A stretch of DNA of 64,000 nt from CBDDBH01 sp965225625. Its GTDB lineage: Bacteria > Pseudomonadota > Gammaproteobacteria > JADZEE01. Location of the stretch: positions 62,001 through 126,000 of the forward strand of contig CBDDBH010000034.1 of the NCBI GenBank assembly GCA_965225625.1. The letters are read 5' to 3'. The notes beneath the pieces were generated by a model. The model worked only from the letters and a program-made list of their open reading frames with translations, was not told where the DNA came from and searched no databases. Positions 43,501 through 50,415 of the stretch are shown here, in pieces; position 1 is the stretch's first letter; each line of letters opens with the position of its first letter. Position numbers and translations under genes: made by a program.

Positions 43501-44316
43501 ATGTCAGTACCAATTACTTTTGAAACAACGGTAATTCACGGCATTACTATGCGCAAGGGCCCTGCGCGTGAAGCGTGCTTTACTGTCGTGGAAGACAACG
43601 CCAAGCTATCCTTCAACGCCGATCCCGCCTACGAAGACGGTAAGGACATGTCGGCAACCAATCGGCGCAATCGATTGCACACCCACATGCATAACGAGAT
43701 GCAAAGCATCGAGATCGCTGCGCAGTGCTTGTACGATTTTCCGGATGCTACATGGGAATTACGGATGGAGCTTGCGCGCCAGTGTTGGGACGAATCCCGG
43801 CATGCCCGCCTGTTGTATAAACGTTTGCAGGAACTCGGCGGCCATAAAGGCGAATTTCCGGTAATGCACTTTGAATGGAACATTACTTGTACGCAGGATT
43901 CGCTACCAGCACGCTTGGCAATTCAGAATCGGACCTTTGAAGCCGGGGAAATGGACGTATTGAAGGTACACGCCGCACTATGGCGAGAATATGGCGACGA
44001 CGTCACCGCAGATATTCTAGAAGGGATATTGAATGACGAAATTCAGCATGTCCGGTTGGCCAACCGTTGGTTGAGACGTCTGGCTAAGGACGACCCACGT
44101 AGTTTACTGGATGTTGTTTCGGGAATTGGATTCATGAGAAAAGTCACCGATGCGTATACTCCGCGGGAAGATGCCGTCAACGTGTCTGGTGCAAAAATCG
44201 AAGCTACCGCACATCAAAGCCCGACCAACGTCGAAGATCGGCGCCTTGCGGAATTCTCCGACAACGAAATCGCTGAATTGCTGCGTCAGGACGGGTTTGG
44301 CGCCGTAGTATCCTGA
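43501..44316 (+). CDS. Ferritin-like diiron protein (DUF455-type)
   Basis: A 271-residue helical protein. Likely metal ligands are Glu66 and Glu71 (HNEMQSIEIA), the ExxH pair Glu98-His101 (DESRHA), Glu147 (FEAGEMD) and the ExxH pair Glu180-His183 (DEIQHVRL). This is the four-helix diiron pattern of DUF455/MiaE-like proteins. LPARLAIQNRTFEAG is a DUF455 hallmark shared with the paralogue at 44965. Start chosen at the second of two adjacent ATGs (43498, 43501), the better spaced from GAGGG; the frame is open further upstream but overlaps the precursor and lacks similarity. A substrate oxidation (hydroxylation, desaturation or cross-linking) on the CWWNPC peptide is inferred, not shown. Confidence 0.8.
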   Translation: MSVPITFETTVIHGITMRKGPAREACFTVVEDNAKLSFNADPAYEDGKDMSATNRRNRLHTHMHNEMQSIEIAAQCLYDFPDATWELRMELARQCWDESRHARLLYKRLQELGGHKGEFPVMHFEWNITCTQDSLPARLAIQNRTFEAGEMDVLKVHAALWREYGDDVTADILEGILNDEIQHVRLANRWLRRLAKDDPRSLLDVVSGIGFMRKVTDAYTPREDAVNVSGAKIEATAHQSPTNVEDRRLAEFSDNEIAELLRQDGFGAVVS

Positions 44317-44422
44317 GCAGTGACCACAACGGAGGCTGCCGCGCTGCAGCAGCGCCGCTTCCTCTGTCGGTATCGAATGGGTTTGGCTACCCTGCCATGA
44401 ACACGCAGAATTGGGAGGAATT

Positions 44423-44968
44423 ATGGGTTTGAGTGTGGGTGACAGGGGCGTGTTCGTCGCGACGTTCCGATACATTCATGTTGAGATGATGGAAGCATTG
44501 GCTGAGTGGACACCAAGTTCGCCCGAAATGGAGGTAAAGCTGATGTTGGGGGAGCATATCTGGGACGTGGCTCAGCAGGCCGATGCCCTGGGCAAGCGAA
44601 CCCAGGAATTGCGGCTACCAGTTCAACACAGCAGGCGCCCAGTCGACTCATACATCGGCCTCTTGGCAGACGTGCGGCAGGAAGCTGAGACTCCAAAGCG
44701 GCTGGTTGGATTTTATGATGTTTTGCTGCCAGGGTTGGCAGCCCGATACAGTGCGTATCTAGAACAGATTGATGAGCTTATGGACGCACCGACCGTGCGC
44801 ATTCTGGAGCAATGCCGCGAAGCGGAATCACGAATGATACGGCAAAGCGAAGAATTGCGATCGGAATTCCCCGCCCTCGGAGCGGTCAGTGATGACTGGC
44901 TAAATTCGTTGCTCGAGCGGGACTCGCAGATTGAGAGCTTGGTCGCTCCCGGATCGGATAGGCAGTGA
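44423..44968 (+). CDS. Small helical, ferritin-like partner protein
   Basis: A 181-residue, mostly alpha-helical protein from the ATG at 44423 with GGGAGG before it. It has LGEHIWDVAQQADALGKRTQELR (~42-64), a helix bearing Glu, His and Asp that could contact metal, and REAESRMIRQSEELRSE later. It lacks the ExxH pairs of its two neighbours. The gene is sandwiched between the two DUF455-type genes and its stop overlaps the second one by four bases, so the three are co-translated. It may be a structural or catalytic partner of the two diiron proteins. No named family is certain. Confidence 0.6.
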   Translation: MGLSVGDRGVFVATFRYIHVEMMEALAEWTPSSPEMEVKLMLGEHIWDVAQQADALGKRTQELRLPVQHSRRPVDSYIGLLADVRQEAETPKRLVGFYDVLLPGLAARYSAYLEQIDELMDAPTVRILEQCREAESRMIRQSEELRSEFPALGAVSDDWLNSLLERDSQIESLVAPGSDRQ

Positions 44969-45702
44969 ACTCTGAAAGTTCATTGCATACCGATTTGATA
45001 GCGCCGGGCCCATCCCGGGATCTGAGATTTACAGTTAATGACTGTTGGAACGAATGCGTAAATTTCCCCCGGGGGCACCCCGAAGAAACCCTACAATTTC
45101 TCCACCGGCAAATGAACGAGGAAGTCGACAGTCTGGAATGTTCCGCCCGAAACCTCAGTGACTTTCCGGAAGCGCACTGGGAACTGCGTATGTGCCTCGC
45201 GAGACAATGCGCGGATGAGGCGCGCCATTCGTGGATGTTCCGGCGTCTATTTGAAAAGCGGGGTGGTCAACTTGGTCAGTACCCGGTACTCAACTTTCAG
45301 TATCGCATCATCACTCATTTTGACAACCTGCCGGCGCGGCTGGCAATTCAAAATCGCAGCTTCGAAGCTGGTGGTATAGACGCGATTACCTTCGGTGTTG
45401 GTCAAGCCCGTGACGAAAACGATTTCGAACTTGCTGAACTGTATGAATCGCAATGCGCTGATGAGATTTCCCACGTGCGATTTGCAAACGATTGGATTCG
45501 GAGATTGTGTGACGAAGAACCCAAGAACCTGATGCGAATTGCTCTGGCCATGCAGACTGCCTCAAAAGCATTCGTCCAGGTTATGGGTCGTGAAGGAATT
45601 GAAGGGGTCAATTATCCAGCCGATAGACAGGGACGTCTCGAGGCAGGTTTCACTACTGAAGAGATCGAAACGACCGTGAATTTGGCTAATGGGAAGACCT
45701 GA
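44965..45702 (+). CDS. Second ferritin-like diiron protein (DUF455-type)
   Basis: A 245-residue paralogue of the protein at 43501. Ligand pattern: Glu52 and Glu58 (QMNEEVDSLE), Glu85-His88 (DEARHS), Glu134 (FEAGGID), Glu167-His170 (DEISHVRF). It shares WELRM-LARQC-DE-RH, FP/YPVxxFxxxI and NLPARLAIQNRxFEAG with the first copy. Start is a GTG overlapping the previous stop (GTGA). Two diverged but complete diiron proteins in one operon suggest either a heteromeric enzyme or two sequential oxidations of the same substrate. Confidence 0.8.
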   Translation: MNSESSLHTDLIAPGPSRDLRFTVNDCWNECVNFPRGHPEETLQFLHRQMNEEVDSLECSARNLSDFPEAHWELRMCLARQCADEARHSWMFRRLFEKRGGQLGQYPVLNFQYRIITHFDNLPARLAIQNRSFEAGGIDAITFGVGQARDENDFELAELYESQCADEISHVRFANDWIRRLCDEEPKNLMRIALAMQTASKAFVQVMGREGIEGVNYPADRQGRLEAGFTTEEIETTVNLANGKT

Positions 45703-45787
45703 TTCTGTTGGTCGGTTTCACGCATCGCGTCCAACGCTGCACTAGTATGGAAGCTCGGTCCGCCTAGCCAGGAATTGCGCATACACT

Positions 45788-46390
45788 ATGGGTGACGCCG
45801 CAAGCACGTCAGACTTCGGTGACGGTGGGAGCCGTTCAGCGATCGCCCGTCTGATAGGATCAGATCCCCAAAGAATACTGACCATCGCCGCGCGTTTCCG
45901 CGGCGCGGGGAAGACGCTCGAATGCAGACTGCGCGGTGGCAGCATGGAGCCCGCGATACCCAGAGAAGCGCGACTGAGTATTCTACTCGGGCCGACGACT
46001 CCCTATGAAGTTGGGGACGTCGTCGCCGTCGTCGATGGCTCCCGCATATGCGTGCATCGCGTTGTGTATCTAGGTTCAGGAGGTCGCCATGGTTATGTAA
46101 TTACCCAGGGCGACGCGTGCTACTATCCGGATCCGCCGACAAAAACTGAGTACATCCTGGGGCGCGTAACAGCGTACGAACAAGCCGAAAGCTGGCGGGA
46201 GCCTGGTGCCTCCCGCAGCTCCGATCGCGCTCGCTCCAAGACAGGGTCGACACTTCTATTTCTGGTTGCGGCGCTGTTGAAAATCCACGTCGGCATCGCC
46301 CGTTTTTGTGTACGCGTGCTGCGGGTCCGCCGAGACAGAAAGATTTCCGAAACAGTCAAAGATGGAGATATGAGCCATAAAGCGCTTTGA
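45788..46390 (+). CDS. S26-type (signal peptidase-like) protease with C-terminal membrane anchor
   Basis: A 200-residue protein. RLRGGSMEPAIPRE (48-60) has the serine of the S26 GxSMxP box (Ser52). ICVHRVVYL places His90 where bacterial signal peptidase I has Lys, as in archaeal/ER-type S26 enzymes. ITQGDACYYPD gives Asp109. One hydrophobic segment (TLLFLVAALLKIHVGIARF, ~155-173) lies near the C-terminus, so the catalytic part may be cytoplasmic or periplasmic depending on topology. It is the last gene of the RiPP-like operon (85-bp gap) and is the best candidate for leader removal or for coupling maturation to export. Confidence 0.75.
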   Translation: MGDAASTSDFGDGGSRSAIARLIGSDPQRILTIAARFRGAGKTLECRLRGGSMEPAIPREARLSILLGPTTPYEVGDVVAVVDGSRICVHRVVYLGSGGRHGYVITQGDACYYPDPPTKTEYILGRVTAYEQAESWREPGASRSSDRARSKTGSTLLFLVAALLKIHVGIARFCVRVLRVRRDRKISETVKDGDMSHKAL

Positions 46391-46550
46391 CGCAACCGAA
46401 GCTCCCCGCCGGGTGTTAATTGCCGCTTGACGAACCGACTCCGGAATTCAGTTCCTACCAGCTGATACAGTTCGGCTCGTTTACTATTTGAGCGTAAACT
46501 TATGTCCCCGCGAAGGCTGATACTCGTGAAAAAATTAGGAGTAACATCAA

Positions 46551-47285
46551 ATGCCCCGCTTTGACGAGACAGAAGATCCGCGTCGCCGGGTCCTGATACA
46601 GGCTTTGGCTGCCGGTCTTTTTTCTGCGACTTGGCACGACCCAGCCGATGCCATCAGTATCTTCGGCAGGCCACCCAAAAAGCTACCGCCAACTCAATCG
46701 ATCTATCGAATCGGCGGCACGGTTCATGTCAGCGATGTACGCGCTGATATCGACACTCGAATTAACGCCAACGATACTGTTAAAACTGGCGACAAGAGTG
46801 AGGTTGTTTTTGTCGTCGGTGAAAACGCCTACATCCTGCGCAGCAACAGCGAGTTGGTGCTTGAGGCGCCTGAGAAGGAATCCCGGGTCGTGACCGCGAT
46901 GCGGTTTGTACGCGGAGCATTGCTTGCGGTCTCACCGTCGCGAAGAAGACCAACTCGGGTGCAGACACGGCTTACCACGATCGGTATACGCGGTACTGGC
47001 TACTATATCGAGTCGGATCCCGAGAAGGATTACTTTTGTACTTGTTATGGGACTACCGAGGTCAGCGCCAACGACGACCCTGAGAGCAAGCAGACGGTGG
47101 TTTCCGAATACCACGACAAGCCGTTGTACATCGTCGGCGGTCAGCAAGCCGGCCGAGCGATTCAGCCCGGCCCGTTCATTAACCACACTGACCAGGAATT
47201 GATGCTGATCGAAACGTTGGTTGGACGTGAACCGCCGTATGTCTTCCCCGAGGACGAATATTCAGCGCCACGGCGCGATTACTGA
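46551..47285 (+). CDS. FecR-domain protein with Tat-like N-terminus
   Basis: A 244-residue protein from an ATG with AGGAG upstream. The N-terminal PRRRVLIQALAAGLFSATW resembles a twin-arginine or weak Sec signal. The FecR-like core runs from ~45 to ~150: IGGTVHVSDVRADIDTRINANDTVKTGDKSEVVFVVGENAYILRSNSELVL, then VRGALLAVSP and TTIGIRGTGYYIE. FecR domains in periplasmic proteins bind ligands or scaffolds; there is no sigma factor gene next to it, so classic FecIR signalling is not supported. It follows the S26 gene by 160 bp and overlaps the convergent cytochrome lipoprotein gene by seven bases. Role in the peptide pathway is speculative. Confidence 0.72.
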   Translation: MPRFDETEDPRRRVLIQALAAGLFSATWHDPADAISIFGRPPKKLPPTQSIYRIGGTVHVSDVRADIDTRINANDTVKTGDKSEVVFVVGENAYILRSNSELVLEAPEKESRVVTAMRFVRGALLAVSPSRRRPTRVQTRLTTIGIRGTGYYIESDPEKDYFCTCYGTTEVSANDDPESKQTVVSEYHDKPLYIVGGQQAGRAIQPGPFINHTDQELMLIETLVGREPPYVFPEDEYSAPRRDY

Positions 47286-49255
47286 GGCGCGTCGTTCAGG
47301 ATCCAATTGAGGAAGAGGTCGTACCTGGCCCGTGCGGCCTGACCAGGTGCGGCGCTGGTGTCGAAACCGGGGCGTTGACCTCCACCGTGGTGCTGGCCTG
47401 CGGGCTTACGCAACAGCCGGCTGGCAGCGACGTCGTTGAAGTTGATCCTGCCCCTCAACTCTTCATAGAACCAAAGGTCATCGGTAGCGTCGCCGATCAT
47501 TGCGTCGCCATTGCGATCGATGTCGGTGAAGGAAATTGGCGTTGGGAATCCGACAAAGTGGCAACCGGTACAGCCGATGCCCTGTAGTGAGGCCTTGATA
47601 TCAGCGAATCGAACCACCGACGCAGCCGGGGTTAACGTGTTATCGACGACGATATCGAAATCTACCGGAGCGCTTTGCAGAGTACCGTTGCTGGTCTGTA
47701 GACGCACAACATAGGTGCCATCAGCCGTGGCGTCGAAAGTCGGCGTGGCGGATGTCGGGTTCGTGAGTGTGACGTTCGCCGGCGGTATCACCCCGTCGGG
47801 GCCTGAAACAATCGACCAGTCGTAGCTGGCGCTGAACAGGCTATTAGCGCCCGACAGCGTCGTCGGTCCTTGAGTGACTACGCGATTCGGACCGGGAACT
47901 GCCACCGGGCGTCCCGGAATCAAGACGGTTCCGGCGCCATCGCGTACGGTGAATCCCTCTGTTTCTAAGAAATTCGCAAGAGGTCCCGGGGCTGTAGAGT
48001 TCCAGAAGTCGTTATAGATTATGCGAGCATGGGGCATGTCGCCGCGGTCGAGGACGTGGAACTTGACGCGTCCGGAGTGGCCTTGGAATTTGGCGAACGA
48101 ATTGAAATCGATGTCGGACTGGAAGCCGGTTCCTCTCAGCGAATGACAGCCACTACACGACCTCGCCAGTACGTCGCGGTAAAGCGCCGACTGTCCCGCC
48201 GTAGCCCAGCCCGACGGTACCAATGAGTCGGTAAAAGTTGGATTTGGCAGCCCGTCTCCGCCGTAACCGGATTTTATCCTGGCAGCGGCGGTACCCTGCC
48301 ACTCGTTTGCCACCGCCGGGCGCCTGCAGGCATCCTCCGCGAAGGCTGAAGTGCCCGGCAGCGGATAGCTGCAGAGCACCATTTTGTTGATGGTCTTGAG
48401 TGCCGCTTCCTGCTCCGCCCGTGTGAAACCCGGCATCGTGGAGAAAGCCAGGGTGTCTACTTTGAACGGATGGAACCAGGCTTGAACATCGCCGCGCGCC
48501 ATCGACGCGGAGTTGGGAAGCCGCGCAAAGAGCCTATTTCCGGTTGCATCCGGGGGAGTAAGCGGTAGTTGCCGGCCACCATGGCAGGCGATGCAGGCGC
48601 TGGGCATGGCCTTCAGGCCCTGGCCATCCAGGTTTGCCTGTAGCTCTCGCTGTCCGGTAGTTGGGTTGAACCAGAAAAACTTTGTAAAGCTAACGGTAGA
48701 GCCGGGTCCAGGGCTGAATTCCGCGGCACTGGTACCGATAAACCACGGCGGGTCTTCGACGATGGCGGCGTCCAGATTGAGGGTAGAAAATTCGTATTCA
48801 ACGACCGCGTCGACGAGGTAGTTATTCACCAACACCGCTATCGTGCCGTCCATGTTCTGACGTGCTGTCATGCGCCGGCCGTAGCCCAGATCCTCGACAT
48901 CGCCGAATACGACCGTCACTTGCGTTCCTGTACCGGTGTCGAACAGATTCGCGGCTTTCCATTTCAACAGAGTGTCTTTTTCGTTGAGTGGATCAATCGC
49001 GCGGTAATAAGCCTGGGCGAATTCAACGGTGTCGATTTGAAAGGAACCATTCGGTTGCTGCAGGCGGTTGGGACCCAGCAGGTAGGTGTTCGGAATGGTC
49101 GACACGGTTGGTTGTCCTGGCATGGACGGCGGCGGCGCAGATGCCGGCGATGAGCCAGGCGGCGGAGCATCTCCGGAATTTCCCGACGAGCAGGCTGCGA
49201 GCAGCCATGCGGCAATAACTGTGACTGCACAATTGCGCAGCGCGTTGCCCGTCAT
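47279..49255 (-). CDS. Multi-heme c-type cytochrome lipoprotein
   Basis: A 658-residue protein. It has a lipobox AWLLAAC (Cys22) and a low-complexity PPPGSSPASAPPPS linker. Three CxxCH haem motifs follow (CIACH, CSGCH and CTGCH), plus an Ig/PKD-like domain around 470-550 (YDWSIVSGPDGVIPPANVTLTNP...). It is therefore an outer-membrane- or surface-anchored haem protein, probably in electron transfer or extracytoplasmic redox chemistry. The barrel gene at 49283 lies just upstream on the same strand with a 27-bp gap, so the two are likely co-transcribed. The redox partner is unknown. Confidence 0.82.
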   Translation of the reverse strand: MTGNALRNCAVTVIAAWLLAACSSGNSGDAPPPGSSPASAPPPSMPGQPTVSTIPNTYLLGPNRLQQPNGSFQIDTVEFAQAYYRAIDPLNEKDTLLKWKAANLFDTGTGTQVTVVFGDVEDLGYGRRMTARQNMDGTIAVLVNNYLVDAVVEYEFSTLNLDAAIVEDPPWFIGTSAAEFSPGPGSTVSFTKFFWFNPTTGQRELQANLDGQGLKAMPSACIACHGGRQLPLTPPDATGNRLFARLPNSASMARGDVQAWFHPFKVDTLAFSTMPGFTRAEQEAALKTINKMVLCSYPLPGTSAFAEDACRRPAVANEWQGTAAARIKSGYGGDGLPNPTFTDSLVPSGWATAGQSALYRDVLARSCSGCHSLRGTGFQSDIDFNSFAKFQGHSGRVKFHVLDRGDMPHARIIYNDFWNSTAPGPLANFLETEGFTVRDGAGTVLIPGRPVAVPGPNRVVTQGPTTLSGANSLFSASYDWSIVSGPDGVIPPANVTLTNPTSATPTFDATADGTYVVRLQTSNGTLQSAPVDFDIVVDNTLTPAASVVRFADIKASLQGIGCTGCHFVGFPTPISFTDIDRNGDAMIGDATDDLWFYEELRGRINFNDVAASRLLRKPAGQHHGGGQRPGFDTSAAPGQAARARYDLFLNWILNDAPQ

Positions 49256-49282
49256 AGCCGGTGCTCCCGGCTGAATGCGACG

Positions 49283-50188
49283 CTAGAATCTAATGAGAAA
49301 AGCGAGGGCGACCTGGTTGTCGACGTAGCGGACTTTTTCGGCTCCGGCAAAAGTTGCCTTTGACCTTGAGGTCGACTCGATCCAGCGCCAGGAGAAATCC
49401 AGGGAATGTTCGCGGCTGAGCGGTAGACTGTAACCAAGGGTCGTGAGTATCGTGTTGGCCTCGAACCGGTACGACGCACGCCCATCAAAAATGTCATCGA
49501 GCACGATCGCATCGGCGATATCCACGAACTCGAGCGCCGGTCGTGCTGTCGAGGTGATATCGCCGCGCCGATATTCGCCGCCGAGGTACAAAACACCGGG
49601 GTACCACGGGTTTGCGTAATCGATAATGAGGCGTCCGCCGTAATCGCTGGCATCGAAGACCCGGCTTTTGCCATCGCGTACGGTGCGCGACATGGCCGCG
49701 AATACGTTGACTCGATCGGTAACGCGTTTATGAATATCGACCCCGAACGAGTGCCGAAAGCCGTCTCTAAGGTGCGATTCATATTCATCAACAGCCGTGC
49801 GCACGAATGCGCCGTAGGTCGGGGCGCTGAATTTGCCCGATGGCCGATATTGGAGATCGGCTTGTGCGATCGCGCTGTAGCGGCTCAAGCCGCCGTGTCG
49901 GTTGAATTTTTGAGCCTGAACTGTGCCGCGGAATCGCATCCGCAACTTGCGACTGATCTGTATCGGAAACGAAGCGTTCGCGTTGACGCCAATTGAAATA
50001 TCGGACGTCTTGTCGTTGCCCTTGGCTCGAGTGACGTTGTCGTCGAACAGCGCAACTGCTTCGGCCTGAATTGCTATTTTCGGTGCTGCCTGCAGTGGCG
50101 ATCCGATAAGCGCGGCGATCAGGATAGCCAGCGTAAGGCAGTGCTGCTTGTGCTGAGCACGCTTGGCGCAACTGCAAATAAGCTTCAT
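49283..50188 (-). CDS. Outer-membrane beta-barrel protein
   Basis: About 300 residues from the ATG at 50188. An upstream ATG at 50239 would add a poor leader; the internal start gives a positively charged n-region, hydrophobic CLTLAILIAALIG and a SPLQAAP cleavage site. The mature part is amphipathic beta, rich in aromatic/Gly alternation, and ends in VALAFLIRF, the terminal aromatic residue recognised by the BAM machinery. Family members often handle polysaccharides or act as surface modifiers, but I cannot be specific. It lies upstream of the haem lipoprotein gene and is divergent from the di-heme protein gene. Confidence 0.75.
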   Translation of the reverse strand: MKLICSCAKRAQHKQHCLTLAILIAALIGSPLQAAPKIAIQAEAVALFDDNVTRAKGNDKTSDISIGVNANASFPIQISRKLRMRFRGTVQAQKFNRHGGLSRYSAIAQADLQYRPSGKFSAPTYGAFVRTAVDEYESHLRDGFRHSFGVDIHKRVTDRVNVFAAMSRTVRDGKSRVFDASDYGGRLIIDYANPWYPGVLYLGGEYRRGDITSTARPALEFVDIADAIVLDDIFDGRASYRFEANTILTTLGYSLPLSREHSLDFSWRWIESTSRSKATFAGAEKVRYVDNQVALAFLIRF

Positions 50189-50248
50189 CTGGCATGGCCT
50201 GACAATCGATGCTTCATGATGGAAGTAGAAATTTATCATAATATTAGG

Positions 50249-50297
50249 CAGTTAGGGAGGGTTTCGATATTAATTATTAGGTATATTTATCTAACTG
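50249..50297. promoter_or_regulatory. Inverted repeat between divergent surface-protein genes
   Basis: CAGTTAG (50249-50255) and its complement CTAACTG (50291-50297) flank an AT-rich centre between the divergent barrel and di-heme genes. One half-site word also occurs upstream of the PKS (19840-19846). A regulator site is possible but unproven. Confidence 0.3.
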
Positions 50298-50415
50298 ACT
50301 GAATTATAAGAAAATAGCGTTTGTGAAATCCAAGCTTACGGCCTACGTTTGCATTTACTAAAATCGCATCAATGGCCTGTTTGTTATTCACATATAAGTT
50401 ATTCTCAAGTGCTCT

